Assembly: GCA_943788645.1 (NCBI GenBank)
Contig: CALSRC010000004.1
Coordinates: forward strand, 155,811 to 219,810
Source: UA16 sp002292325
Lineage (GTDB): Bacteria > Bacteroidota > Bacteroidia > Flavobacteriales_D > Sanyastnellaceae
Direction of reading: 5' to 3'
DNA length: 64,000 nt
A model generated the notes under the pieces. The model had not been told where the DNA came from, ran no database searches, and saw only the letters and a program-made list of their open reading frames with translations. Below are positions 9,152-18,538 of the stretch, piece by piece (position 1 is the first letter of the stretch; each line of letters starts with the position of its first letter). The position numbers and the translations under genes are program-made.

Positions 9152-10079
9152 TTGCCAAGATAATTTGCTCTTCTATTGACGTCGGCAAAGCAGAGGAATC
9201 GCCGAGAAGGCGGAAAGATTCAGTGTGTTCTTGCTCAGCGGCATCTTGTGGCAAATACATAGAGTCGGGAGGTGAAAATGAAACGACCAGACTTTCGTTG
9301 ATTTGTTCCAATTGCAAATGGGTGTCTCCAATGACATCTAGGCTCCTTTCCGCCAAACTGAAATAGGGCCAAAGAGCATTCTGAGCCCATGCGCTGATCA
9401 TCAATGGCTGGGTATAACGCTCCAATGTGGTAGCATCCAGCATCCCGTCGTCTAATTCGCATCGAAACCGATTGCCAGTTAGGAGTTGCATCAATTGAAG
9501 GTGAGTTTGGATGTGTTCTACCGTTTCATGAAGCGGTAAAAAAGGAGTCGCTCCTTCATACAGCACCTGCCTGAGGTGACGAGCGAAGAGGGTGATGATC
9601 TTTTCTGCCTTTTCATGGTCACCCATGAGCAGGTGGTTTTCAATCGTGAGCAGCGTCAATTCAAATCGCTCGCTGAATTGGCTCATCGCATGATGGGACA
9701 GCGATGTCTTGGTCAATGCTGCATCCAATTGTTCTCTTTCCTTTAATCGGTCCAGCTGATGTTGGAGCGCACGGAGTCGACTATTCAGAACTTCAGGACT
9801 TTCCTGATGAAGAATGGGTTCGAATTCCCAAAAGTGTCGCATGCTGCAGAGGGCCAGCAAAGAAGCCACTCCCCACAGGGTTGATCCGATTTGAAGCGGA
9901 AGCGTCAGAATGCAGAGAATTGCAACGGCAATCAAAAATAGAAACGGTCGGTTCGTTTGAAAAGTGAACGGTCCAAAGTGGGATGCTGTTCGCTCGACGC
10001 CAATTGCAGGAGCGAGCTGCGCTTGAGTCCAAGCCAAGAGTGCCACAAAGACACTGACGAAGAATAAGACGGCAATCAT
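9141..10079 (-). CDS. Degenerate LytS-type kinase-like membrane protein
   Basis: 312 residues. Two or more hydrophobic segments occupy residues 1-85 (IAVLFFVSVFVALLAW; FLFLIAVAILCILTLPL), then a predicted coiled coil (RLRALQHQLDRLKEREQ), then a region laid out like PF06580 kinases: FELTLLTIENHLLMGDHEKA matches the place of NPHFLFN-x-L, followed by LFARHLRQVLYEG and an ETVEHIQTHLQLMQLL helix, and AQNALWPYF in place of ENAIWHGL. The phospho-accepting His and the conserved ATP-binding Glu-Asn are therefore missing, and no G box is visible. I infer a non-catalytic kinase homologue, perhaps a sensor or scaffold. Its start overlaps the meaB stop by 4 bases (ATGA), so it is co-transcribed with meaB. 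The assignment is by layout only. Confidence 0.6.
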   Translation of the reverse strand: MIAVLFFVSVFVALLAWTQAQLAPAIGVERTASHFGPFTFQTNRPFLFLIAVAILCILTLPLQIGSTLWGVASLLALCSMRHFWEFEPILHQESPEVLNSRLRALQHQLDRLKEREQLDAALTKTSLSHHAMSQFSERFELTLLTIENHLLMGDHEKAEKIITLFARHLRQVLYEGATPFLPLHETVEHIQTHLQLMQLLTGNRFRCELDDGMLDATTLERYTQPLMISAWAQNALWPYFSLAERSLDVIGDTHLQLEQINESLVVSFSPPDSMYLPQDAAEQEHTESFRLLGDSSALPTSIEEQIILAISQ

Positions 10080-11161
10080 CGATTTGAATCCATTCGTTCA
10101 TTCATCCATTCTCGAGCGGCGTGAAAGGGCTGAATTGTCCCATTTTGTAATTCTTCCATCAGCTTCCTCCACTTTTCTGAAACTTCACCGCCTTCCATTC
10201 TGCGAATGAATACCAAGTGCTGCACATGTTGGCGAAATTGATCAACCCTTTGCTCAGATCGTTGTTGATCCAACCATCCGTTGGCCATCCATTTTGATTG
10301 CAACCCCTCGAGGGCCGTGCAACTCTCTTCGATCCCTTTGGCGTCAAGTGCGCTGATGGTCAATACCTCAACTTGATGCCCGCCTGGATTGGGGGGAAAT
10401 AAATGAAGCGCCTTTCTGTATTGATTAGCGGTTTCTTCTGCGAGCGTTTCCCTTCCGCTGTCGCATTTGTTCACGAGCAATAAGTCTGCCATTTCCATGA
10501 TGCCTCGCTTGATTCCTTGGAGTTCATCACCGCCACCTGGAAGCATAAGTAGGATAAATGCATCCGTCAAGGCCCGAACGGAGGTTTCACTTTGTCCGAC
10601 ACCAACGGTTTCGATGATGATTCGGTCGTATCCTGCTGCCTCACACAGAATCGTCGCTTCAGAGGTGCCTCGCGTGACGCCACCCAGTGAAGTTCCCGTG
10701 GGGCTGGGTCGAACAAAGGCGGCGGCATGTTGGGAGAGGTGTTCCATCCGAGTTTTATCCCCGAGAATACTTCCTCCTGTGCGGCTGCTGGACGGATCAA
10801 TGGCCAAAACGGCTACGCGGTGGCCTTGTTCGATGAGTGTTCCACCGAATTGTTCGATAAATGTACTTTTTCCAACTCCGGGCACCCCCGTGATTCCGAT
10901 GCGCAGGCTCTCCGTATGCCCACCATCTCTTTCAAGCGCGTCAAGCAGGGCATCCAGTAATTCAAGGTCGGATGTGCGATGGCTTTCTGTCAGGGTTATG
11001 GCTTGTCCCAGCGCTTCACGATTTCCTTCACGTATCAGCGCAGCCCAATCAGCCACATCCGGACGGACGCCTTGGGCTGCACGAATCCTCGCAAGTGCAT
11101 TTTGTCTTGCGAGGGCTCCCTTTGGGTTTTGGCCTTTTTTATCTGCTGCATCCAACGCCAT
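10076..11161 (-). CDS. meaB: MeaB/ArgK family G3E GTPase, methylmalonyl-CoA mutase chaperone
   Basis: 361 residues. MeaB loads and protects the B12-dependent methylmalonyl-CoA mutase. Walker A is GVPGVGKSTF at about residue 96, followed by AVLAIDPSS with the switch region, LGDKTRMEHL, and the ETVGVGQSE motif that is characteristic of the family; NKCD is the GTP-specificity motif. The mutase genes are not in the window. Translation of the next gene is coupled by a 4-base overlap. Confidence 0.95.
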   Translation of the reverse strand: MALDAADKKGQNPKGALARQNALARIRAAQGVRPDVADWAALIREGNREALGQAITLTESHRTSDLELLDALLDALERDGGHTESLRIGITGVPGVGKSTFIEQFGGTLIEQGHRVAVLAIDPSSSRTGGSILGDKTRMEHLSQHAAAFVRPSPTGTSLGGVTRGTSEATILCEAAGYDRIIIETVGVGQSETSVRALTDAFILLMLPGGGDELQGIKRGIMEMADLLLVNKCDSGRETLAEETANQYRKALHLFPPNPGGHQVEVLTISALDAKGIEESCTALEGLQSKWMANGWLDQQRSEQRVDQFRQHVQHLVFIRRMEGGEVSEKWRKLMEELQNGTIQPFHAAREWMNERMDSNR

Positions 11162-11200
11162 GAGTCGAAGTTAACGCGAAGTACGGCCTATCTTGCAGGC

Positions 11201-11977
11201 GTGGAAAGGACTTTTTTACGAACGACCTGTTGGATTTTTTGCATGGTCCTGCTTTGCTCGGTTTCTGCGCAAAATCTGCAGGATCCGATTCGATGTGATT
11301 CATTGATGTTCATCACGGGGCGGGTAGTGGACGAATCCGCACACTTGGTTCCAGTGGCCATGGTGGTCAATCGTGGGCAGGATGGAGGGGGGCAGTTCGT
11401 TGATCATCAAGGACAATTCTTGTTGGCTGTTTGTCCTGGGGATACGATTGCCTTCGGTGCGATTGGCTTCCATACGATTCAGCGCGTTGCTCCATTGACT
11501 GGGAGGCAATGGGATTGGGAAATTCGACTGAGTCGACTGCGTGTAGAAGTGGGAGTAGCTGAGGTCGTCGCACCGCGAGATCTTCGAGAAATCGTTCGTG
11601 ACATTGAAGCACTTGGATACAATGAAGAAGATTTTAGGCTGACTCAAGTCGATGCACTGAGCAGCCCAATAACGTTTTTGTATCAGATGCTAAGCCGCGA
11701 GGAACAAAGCAAGCGGCTTGTGGCTCAATTGGAAAACAAAGATCGCCGACATGACCTGCTGCGGGAATTGTTCGTCAAATATGTGAACTTTGAGATTATT
11801 CGATTGAAACCCGAGGAATTTGATGCGTTCATTGCATTCAGTGATCCAGGAGATGAGTTGCTCCAGGCGTGGACGCAGTATGAATTTATTCGGTACATCC
11901 AGCAGCGCTTTGAACTGTTTCGCACCCTTCCTTCTCGTTTGAATGATTCGGATTATCAGTATCATTTGGACGATTAA
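11201..11977 (+). CDS. Secreted protein with carboxypeptidase-regulatory-like domain
   Basis: About 258 residues from a GTG start. The longer open frame begins inside meaB on the opposite strand, but GTG at 11201 gives a clean signal peptide (TTCWIFCMVLLCSVSAQ). After it comes a CarboxypepD_reg-like beta sandwich (FITGRVVDESAHLVPVAMV, GQFLLAVCPGDTIAFGAIGF) of the kind found at the N-termini of TonB-dependent receptors and as stand-alone periplasmic proteins in Bacteroidota. The C-terminal half is charged and probably helical (SPITFLYQMLSREEQSKR), as in a known group of small Bacteroidota proteins of unknown function. No specific role can be assigned. Confidence 0.75.
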   Translation: MERTFLRTTCWIFCMVLLCSVSAQNLQDPIRCDSLMFITGRVVDESAHLVPVAMVVNRGQDGGGQFVDHQGQFLLAVCPGDTIAFGAIGFHTIQRVAPLTGRQWDWEIRLSRLRVEVGVAEVVAPRDLREIVRDIEALGYNEEDFRLTQVDALSSPITFLYQMLSREEQSKRLVAQLENKDRRHDLLRELFVKYVNFEIIRLKPEEFDAFIAFSDPGDELLQAWTQYEFIRYIQQRFELFRTLPSRLNDSDYQYHLDD

Positions 11978-11995
11978 GACGGAAAAAGATGCCCA

Positions 11996-12301
11996 TCAGC
12001 TCAAAAGGGCGCTGTCCAAGTAGTGAATAAAAAACTGACAACACCAGCTGATAGAACACAAGGCCACACCCGTTAAGTGCCAGGGTCTTCTTCTTTCAGC
12101 TAAGTGGTCGAATCGAATCACCATATCCACGAACAAAACGACGCATCCTATCGCTTGGGCAAGCAACCAGCCTCCGCGATGATTTTGGAAAATAGATCCA
12201 AATTCCACGTCGGAGAACATCTCGAAAAGAAAGATGCCCTGTAAGACTAGCATAACAAAAAACAGCAGGTTGAGGGATGTTGAATTGGAAGCGTTGCGCA
12301 T
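11996..12301 (-). CDS. Small membrane protein, three predicted TM segments
   Basis: 101 residues with hydrophobic segments LNLLFFVMLVLQGIFLF, GGWLLAQAIGCVVLFVDMVI and HLTGVALCSISWCCQFF, separated by short charged loops. I do not recognise the family. It is divergent from the small lipoprotein gene at 12364, and a weak -7-like box (TAACTTTT, 12309-12316 on the minus strand) lies 7 nt before its ATG. Confidence 0.55.
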   Translation of the reverse strand: MRNASNSTSLNLLFFVMLVLQGIFLFEMFSDVEFGSIFQNHRGGWLLAQAIGCVVLFVDMVIRFDHLAERRRPWHLTGVALCSISWCCQFFIHYLDSALLS

Positions 12302-12319
12302 CGTTTGAAAAAGTTATAC

Positions 12320-12327
12320 TAAGTTTG
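12320..12327 (+). promoter_or_regulatory. -7 box (TAAGTTTG) of the small lipoprotein gene
   Basis: Exact match to TAnnTTTG, 36 nt before the ATG at 12364. A TTTG at 12304-12307 is closer than the usual -33 spacing, so only the -7 element is convincing. Confidence 0.4.
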
Positions 12328-12363
12328 ACATCCCTGCGTTCTGAAACCACCAATTGAGAGAAG

Positions 12364-12552
12364 ATGCTTTTTAATAAACCGAATACCACAAAAATAGGTT
12401 CAACTGGTCTAGATGTAAAGCGCATCAACCATGCACGTTTGCAGCAATGTATCGTGGCGATATTGGGCTTGATGATGGTGGCTGTTTTAGCTACATCCTG
12501 TACTTCACAAAAATCGTGCAGCGCATACCAATCAGTCGAGCAAGTCGATTAA
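12364..12552 (+). CDS. Small lipoprotein
   Basis: 62 residues with a lipoprotein signal peptide: basic N-terminus, hydrophobic IVAILGLMMVAVLA, and a lipobox-like LATSC at about residue 46, leaving a mature peptide of only about 17 residues (CTSQKSCSAYQSVEQVD). Short lipoproteins ending in a KSCxAY motif occur widely in Bacteroidota; their function is not known to me. The unusually long 25-residue N-region before the hydrophobic stretch suggests the true start may be an internal ATG. A -7 box precedes it. Confidence 0.6.
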   Translation: MLFNKPNTTKIGSTGLDVKRINHARLQQCIVAILGLMMVAVLATSCTSQKSCSAYQSVEQVD

Positions 12553-12564
12553 CGCGGTTTCTCT

Positions 12565-14283
12565 TTAAAATTGAAAGTAGATGAAAGGCTGAACTCCGGA
12601 AGCTAATCCGGCGTAAGCCAAGGCGAGTACAGCAAGTGAAACGGCCAATTGAACAAGGAGCGGGGCATGTGCAAAGCCACTTCGGTACTTCTTCTTTAAT
12701 TGTTCGGGAATCAAATGAATTCCGAACCCGAATCCCATCAAACAGATTACAGGGGCATAACCGGTTGCAATTTCCATGAAAGGGCTGGTCCAAAATGCCG
12801 AACTCAAACGACCGATCATTTCATTGGCCGTGAACCATTCTGCCCAGATATCGTGGGGCCGGTCAAGTCCTTCCCAGCTGACATGGCTTCCCGAACGGAA
12901 CCAAATTCGGGTGAACGTAATGAAATGAAACGTTAAGAAAACGCCCAATGCGCGTTTCCACCATTGCCGTCCCTTTTCCCAAGGGCTGATGCGCCTCCAG
13001 CCTTTGTATACCACCAAACCCAGTCCATTTAATCCACCCCAAAGCACAAAATTCCAGCTTGCTCCGTGCCAAAGCCCCCCAAGTAACATGGTCATGATCA
13101 AGTTGACGTTTGTGCTCAGTCTTTGCCGGATGGATGGCACTGCATACCCTACTGCGACGAATATGATGAGGCTGCCGGCTGCAATTAATCGGTAGCCTGC
13201 GTTTGGGAGCATGAGCATGACGAAGCCTCCCAAAATGCAACCACTGATCAAGGTAAACATCGAGGCCCCCCGGTTTCCGCCCATCGGGATGTACAAATAG
13301 TCCTTGAGCCAGCTTGAAAGACTGATGTGCCAGCGTTTCCAAAAGTCTCCAACGTTGCGCGCTTTGTAGGGTGATTTGAAATTCAAAGGCAAGCGAAAAC
13401 CCATCAACAATGCGATTCCTATGGCCATATCCGTATACCCGCTGAAATCAGCGTACACCTGCAGACTATACGCATAGAGCGCCAGCAAATTTTCAAAGCC
13501 GCTGAAAGATCCGGGCATAGCGAATACCCGATCGACAAGGTTGACGGCGAGGTAGTCTGCGAGCCAGATTTTTTTAAGAAGTCCGTTTAAGATCCAAAAT
13601 ACGCCCATCCCAAATTCTGCTTGAGTCAAGGCGTATGGACGGTGCAGTTGAGGAATGAAATCTTTGGCACGGACAATGGGTCCAGCCACGAGTTGCGGAA
13701 AGAAACTCACGAAAAAGCCAAAATCAAGAAAGCGTTTTTACGGGTTGAACATGCCCTCGGTAAACGTCGATGGCATAAGACATGGTTTGAAATGTGTAGA
13801 ATGATATGCCAACGGGAAGCAAAATTTGATCCACCCGAAACGTGGTGCCCAAATGTGAATTCGCCCACTGTCCCAATGCCGCATGGGGTTGCGCCCAGTG
13901 TGCTCCCAACATGGGTTGCATGGCATCGGCGGATGAAGTACGCGTACTTAAAGTAGAGAAGGACTCCAAGATTGATGACCAAGCTCACCGCGAGCCAGCG
14001 CTTTCTGACAGTGCCATGGGTCCCTCCGATGCGCTTTCCAATGAGCCAATCGCAGCTGGTCGAAAAAAATAGCAGAGCAACGAACCAGCCACTTGTTTTC
14101 CAATAGAAAAATAGACTGACCGCAAACAGGAAAGCATTGCGCGCCTGGATGCGTTTTTCCAATCGGTTTAATAGGCCGAACCCGATGATCACAGGCCCAC
14201 AGAAACAGCCAAAATGTTCCGTTCAAAAATGTGAAAGGAATTCCAGCGGCAGGGTCGAGCCAATCAAGGAACGAATCAATCAT
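12565..14283 (-). CDS. MBOAT family O-acyltransferase (three frameshifts)
   Basis: A gene of about 570 residues for a polytopic membrane O-acyltransferase of the AlgI/DltB/PatA group, which moves acyl groups across the membrane. The long 3' part contains FFPQLVAGPIVRAKDF, the conserved MBOAT catalytic His in GGLWHGASWNFVLWGG, and many TM segments. Its 5' part is broken at about 14194, about 13938 and in a T5 run at 13735-13739; joining the frames gives a continuous typical N-terminus (FTFLNGTFWLFLWA, VIIGFGLLNRL, LLPVGISFYTFQTMSYAIDVY). It is last in a minus-strand cluster behind two SGNH hydrolases, and its start overlaps the stop of the upstream gene by 8 bases, so its job is probably envelope glycan acetylation together with them. 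Confidence 0.85.
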
Positions 14284-15501
14284 GGACCAATGGATTTTGA
14301 CCAGGATGTGTAGGAGTCGTGCCAGGCGGCAAAAGTATTTGGCTCATCTGAGTGTATCCAAATTTCGTAAAATGAATACCATCAGGTTTATACCATGGAT
14401 TCACCTCGGTTGTTCCGTTCTCCAAAGCCAATTCGATAGCTTTTCCGAAGTCCAAAAGCCTAAGTTATGCTGGTACGCATAATCTTGGAAGAATGCCTTG
14501 ATGGTCTGCGATGCGCCTGCCATGGCCTTTAGATCATCGGCTAAAGGGGTATTGGTCATGAGCACTATCGCCGCACCGCTCTGTTGAAGCGCATTGATCA
14601 GTTGGGCATAATGGGATTGAAATTGCTCCATGTTCAGTCCATTGCCAACGATGGCATCATTCAGTCCCAAGCCCATAAAAATTAAATCGGGTTGCAAGGT
14701 CTTCAACAGGTCTTCCCATCCTTCCAATTTACTGGCATGGGAAGCTCGCAGCCCATTGTGACCCCACTCGTGGACGATGCATGTTGGCCCATGAACGGGG
14801 GCTGATGTGTTCATTCTGCATACCAGATATCGCGGCCCCTTTCCGGAATGAATTCAATGGCGATCGTATCTGCAGGCTCAGACAATTCAATTTGCCATCC
14901 ATTTCCATTAGGCAAAGGGTTTGGATGTTTTTAATGGTGTATTTCCTGCCCATTTCCATTCATTGAATTGGGCATTTGTCCAAAGGGTTAGATGGGACGT
15001 GCGCACCCGGCTGGAATCTGGAAAGTAGCTGACGTGCTGAATCCAATGCTTATCTGGGTTTGAATTGTTTTTGGGGTGAGGACGAAATCCCTGTTGCTAC
15101 GGGAGCATTATGTCGTGTCTGATCGTCTGTCTTGCCGAGCAGGTCTGCTTGTTCCATGCGCCGGTAAATTCTGTGCGGAAGTGGGTGGGTGGTGGTTTGG
15201 TATTGGCAATGCGATATGGAAGCATCAAACCTCTTGAGTGCTGCGTATTTGGCGCCCAGCCGCAAGTTCTTGCCGCAAGCCGTGCCCGATCCATCCAGCT
15301 TGCACCGTGTGATCCGCCGATGTAGAGAATAACCAATGTTTCATCCTCCCGGTTGTCAATGGATTCCATTCGCTTGAACAATTGTTCAAATGCAATGCCT
15401 TTATCTGGAATGCTCCACTCGATCAAAGATTGCGCATTGGCAGGGATGCGGATCCATAGAACCATCAGCATAGCTAACGGGAGTATTTGTCTACTCCTCA
15501 T
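14276..15501 (-). CDS. SGNH/GDSL hydrolase 1 (several frameshifts)
   Basis: About 410 residues. ATG 15501 gives a good signal peptide (MRSRQILPLAMLMVLWIRIP then ANAQ), so the protein is periplasmic. Block I is VILYIGGSHGAS (Ser nucleophile), block III is LIFMGLGLNDAIV (Asn), and block V is KPDGIHFTKFGY (Asp-His), the last seen only after correcting a frameshift near 14445. Other breaks fall near 15200, 15080-15000 and 14850. A TTG start at 15552 would overlap the upstream gene. Proteins of this type act with MBOAT proteins as acetyltransferases or esterases on exported glycans; which of the two this one is cannot be told from sequence. Confidence 0.75.
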
Positions 15502-15548
15502 GATGCGCTGAATTTTCCTCTTCAAGATTCTTCGCGTTTTCGAATTGA

Positions 15549-17076
15549 TCAATTTGCCACATGGCCCATTCTGTTTTGAATCGATTGACGAAAAAGTTCG
15601 GATATTTCTCTGGCTCCGGTTGTCGTAAAGTGAATGTGGTCAGAACTGGCCAGCGCGGGTGAAGATTGAACCCAAGCCGCCATACTGCCTGCTCCCCCCA
15701 TCACTTCAAAGATGTCCCAGTAGAGAGCGTTATGTTCAAGCGTTGCTTGTTTCAAGGCATTTCGAATGGCAGGTAATTGCGCATAGGTCTCCATTCGAGT
15801 GGAGACTTTATGCGCCATGTCCGAAGGTCCCATCACCACATACGGGAAACGCCTGGAAGCAGTTGATTGAACAAGCGAATTTGTGAGGCAAACCAACCAC
15901 CAAAGCGCTTTATGCTCGCAGGGTCCGTCAGGTAAGGCACTGCATTTCCGCCGATTGGAGCATGATCAATCCTGTCCTGAAACCCTTCGAATTGTTGAGT
16001 GAGTTGAGTTCGGTTCAACGATCGAAAAAGGGTTCCAGAGCTTCCTCGCATGGCGATGTTGTGCACCACAATTCCCTGAATCTCGCCACATACCGACCCC
16101 GTCTACTTCGGGAACCTCTCCTGAAAAGCTGAGCCGCAATGATTCAAACTCCATGGAGTCAAGTGACGGAAGGGGGATGTCAATGCGACGAGCGAAGCTA
16201 TCCGCTTCAAGTTCGATGATACGTTCGGCGAATGAATTCAATTGATAATGCAATTGTCCCCCGGAATCGACTTGTCCAAGCAACCAGCTCACCTGATTGA
16301 AGGACGATTTCGGAGATAACTCTTTGGATGGGGTTCAAAAGTTAGGTGAGGTAAAACGCTATCCAGGCTGCTCTGATTGGGATGGGTCGCAAAGGCTGCC
16401 ATTATTCCAAAGCGGTCGTGAACAATTGCAGTATCCTGACGCCCATATTATGGCGTGTCGAACCCATCCATCAGACCACGTATGACGCATGGCGAGCGAG
16501 GGAATGGGTTGGCAACGGTGAAATCAGGCCAGGGCCGCTGCCACCCCTGATTGATTGCCATTTGTTGCGCAATGGACCTGTGATACGATCGCCTTCTATT
16601 TGTGAGTCACCAAAGTGAAAAACATGGATGGGTGGCTGCCGTGGGGGTTCATTGAGTTGCTCGAAAAAGCCGGCCAATGAGACGAAAGCAGCATCACTTC
16701 CTGACAATTGGAGGTTCTCATGAAGATAGTCATCAACGACTTTACGGTCATATGCCCGATCGCTCCCCAAGGGCTCCTCCGGCTTTACCACCGATGCCGT
16801 GGCTTGTTCAGGTTCAGGTTTGGTATATGGAGGCGTTGTGGACTGTACCAATGAATCGCTGGAAGCGTATTCCTCCAAGATGGCCTGTACATTTTCGGGC
16901 GATATCTGCTGAGATTCAATGGTCCACGATGACCATCTTGGCCAATCATCCAGGTGTTCAGAAAGATTCAGTGGTCGGGAAAGAAACGCACAAACCGCCA
17001 ATAAAAGAGCAGACAAAAATACCGCAGTTCTGCGAATAGAATGCGGTGGGTTCTTTATGGGATTCTCGGAATGCAT
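15549..17076 (-). CDS. SGNH/GDSL hydrolase 2 (several frameshifts)
   Basis: About 505 residues with an N-terminal membrane anchor (TAVFLSALLLAVCAFL) and a linker rich in Pro/Glu. Block I is IHVFHFGDSQIEGDRIT, block II is NIAMRGSSGTLF, the block III equivalent is YVVMGPSDM, and block V is ASSDHIHFTTTGA. This set (GDSQ, GPSDM, SDxIHF) is shared with Bacteroidota SGNH proteins encoded beside MBOAT genes. Frames shift near 16475, 16150-16050 and 15890. Its start overlaps the end of the LysM protein by 22 bases, and its stop is followed closely by SGNH hydrolase 1. Confidence 0.78.
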
Positions 17077-18268
17077 AGGACTTGGCCAATGCGAATGTAA
17101 TCCTTGATTCCATTGATTTCAGTGATCCATTCAGGAGTTGTTCCAGGATATCTTTTGGAAATATTCCATAGTGTATCACCTTCTTTTACTTCGTGCAAGA
17201 GGCACTTGATCCCTTCGTCATAGGCAGCGGATTCTGCGATGGGACTCGTCCAAAGTCTCCAAAGGAATTGTTGTGGAAGCATCCGTTGAAATTGTACTTT
17301 GTGAAGCCAGGCGGTCCCAGGACTGGAAGTCGAACTTGACGGTTGGTCAATTCTTCACAGCCAATGGAAATTGCCGATCCACCATGGAATGAGCTGATTC
17401 AATTCAGTCTCAGTCATGGACATTTGCTTTAACACATCGCTTCGAAGGACGATTTGATTGCAAGGCAAAGCATTCCATTCGGCCATTAGTTGAACCCAGT
17501 CAAGCGAGCGATCCTCTAATTGGACATTGACCATCAAGCGGGCTGAATGACCTTGTAAAGTGCCAACCACTCATCCAAATCAGCATCGTAGCCGGGGTTT
17601 GCCTGTCCACCGTGTGGCATTGGCCATGCCCTTGACGTACGCCACAAGAACACGCTCAGGGTTTTCAGGAAATCTACGCTGTAATTTTAAAAGGGAAGAG
17701 ATAGCCGCTTGGGTTGATTTATCTGGGATGAAGCGTTCGTCCTATTTTCGAACTGATGGTCAGCCCCTGGTTCAGTGCGAGTTCCTTGGTGTTGTTCCAG
17801 AGTCCAGCATTTTGACTTCCATTGCTGTGGGCATGATTGAATTGGTTCACTAAGGCAGGCAGCCAAATAAAGGAGTGGGGGAGGTTTGATTTTGAAAAGT
17901 GGGTTTCCAGGTCGGCTTTATACAGGCTGTAAAAGCGCATGGAGTTGACGGAGTCGGAGTGCATTTTCACCCATGAGCACCTGCATTGCAAGGTTTTCTA
18001 TGGCTTTGCTTTCTCCCCAAGGTTGCAACGCTTCTTCTAATACGTCAAGCGCAGGGACTTGCGATTTAAGCGCAGGAGTTTTGCTCACTGATTCGAACGG
18101 GAAGCGAGATTGAAAAGAAGCAAAGTCTGCGTAATGCGTGCGTTCATCAAAAGAGCCTTCCCACTTTTTTATGGTCTCTTGTGAGACACCTGACAGGGTG
18201 GCTGAATGCATACCAATTAGCAGCAAGCCAATGCTCAAAATATGCTGTTGGTGGATTGCAAAACGCAT
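17055..18268 (-). CDS. Lytic-transglycosylase-like protein with C-terminal LysM (frameshifts, no catalytic Glu seen)
   Basis: About 400 residues. It starts with a signal peptide (QHILSIGLLLIGMHSATLS). The middle resembles the MltD/SLT fold of Bacteroidota: YSLYKADLETHFSKSNLPHSF, then WLPALVNQFNHAHSNG with SQNAGLW, matching the family's L-P-(V/L)-(V/I)-E-S-x-x-N-P-x-A-x-S...AAGLWQF; DERFIPDKSTQAAISSL follows in a shifted frame. The position of the catalytic Glu holds Val or Asn, in a stretch that is in frame on both sides. The C-terminus is one LysM (HEVKEGDTLWNISKRYPG) for peptidoglycan binding. Frames shift near 17730, 17610, 17560 and 17350. It is first in the cluster and has its own -7 box. 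Confidence 0.68.
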
Positions 18269-18272
18269 GGCC

Positions 18273-18280
18273 CAAAGGTA
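18273..18280 (-). promoter_or_regulatory. -7 box (TACCTTTG), 4 nt before the LysM-protein ATG
   Basis: Exact TAnnTTTG match on the minus strand, followed by four bases and the ATG at 18268. This would make the message for the whole LysM-SGNH-SGNH-MBOAT cluster nearly or fully leaderless. A clear -33 element is not visible. Confidence 0.4.
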
Positions 18281-18394
18281 TCCTAGTTCGAGAAAACTTT
18301 GATGGAAGATTCGTCGGAACGTCTGTTAGTTTGAATAACTAGCCTGATTAGTATAATAAATAGATGAGTATTTTTATTTAGCTTTGAAATGATT

Positions 18395-18402
18395 TATATT
18401 TG
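18395..18402 (+). promoter_or_regulatory. -7 box (TATATTTG) of the small RNA
   Basis: Exact TAnnTTTG match in an AT-rich stretch that separates two divergent genes. Start of transcription is expected near 18407, directly at the first structured segment of the RNA. Confidence 0.45.
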
Positions 18403-18406
18403 AGTA

Positions 18407-18491
18407 CAGGTCATGGGACGGTTACGTCCTTGGAGGACCTAGTTGTGAATCGTAGTGAAGCATCTGCAACGGCGGATGCTTCATTTTTTTT
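18407..18491 (+). ncRNA. Candidate structured small RNA (about 85 nt)
   Basis: The segment starts just after a -7 box and ends in an intrinsic terminator. Two nested stems are visible: AGGTC (18408-18412) pairs with GACCT (18436-18440), enclosing GGACG-GTTA-CGTCC (18416-18429, perfect 5-bp stem with a 4-base loop). The 3' end is a perfect 9-bp hairpin (TGAAGCATC/GATGCTTCA) and a T8 run. No ORF longer than a few codons fits. It could be a free-standing sRNA or an attenuating leader of the SRPBCC gene, whose ATG is 47 bases downstream. I do not recognise a known RNA family. Confidence 0.5.
18456..18491 (+). terminator. Rho-independent terminator of the small RNA
   Basis: Perfect 9-bp inverted repeat TGAAGCATC ... 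GATGCTTCA with a 10-base loop, directly followed by eight T residues. Confidence 0.75.
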
Positions 18492-18538
18492 ACGCAATTT
18501 GAACTGAACAATCCGCGCCGTGGAGTCGTTTCTTAGGT

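Noticed and set aside
10467..11174. 235-residue plus-strand ORF
   Set aside because: Antisense to meaB; Ser/Arg/Pro-rich sequence without domain signs.
18407..18491. tRNA or known riboswitch in the intergenic RNA
   Set aside because: No cloverleaf or T-loop sequence and no riboswitch core that I recognise; only the stems and terminator are supported.
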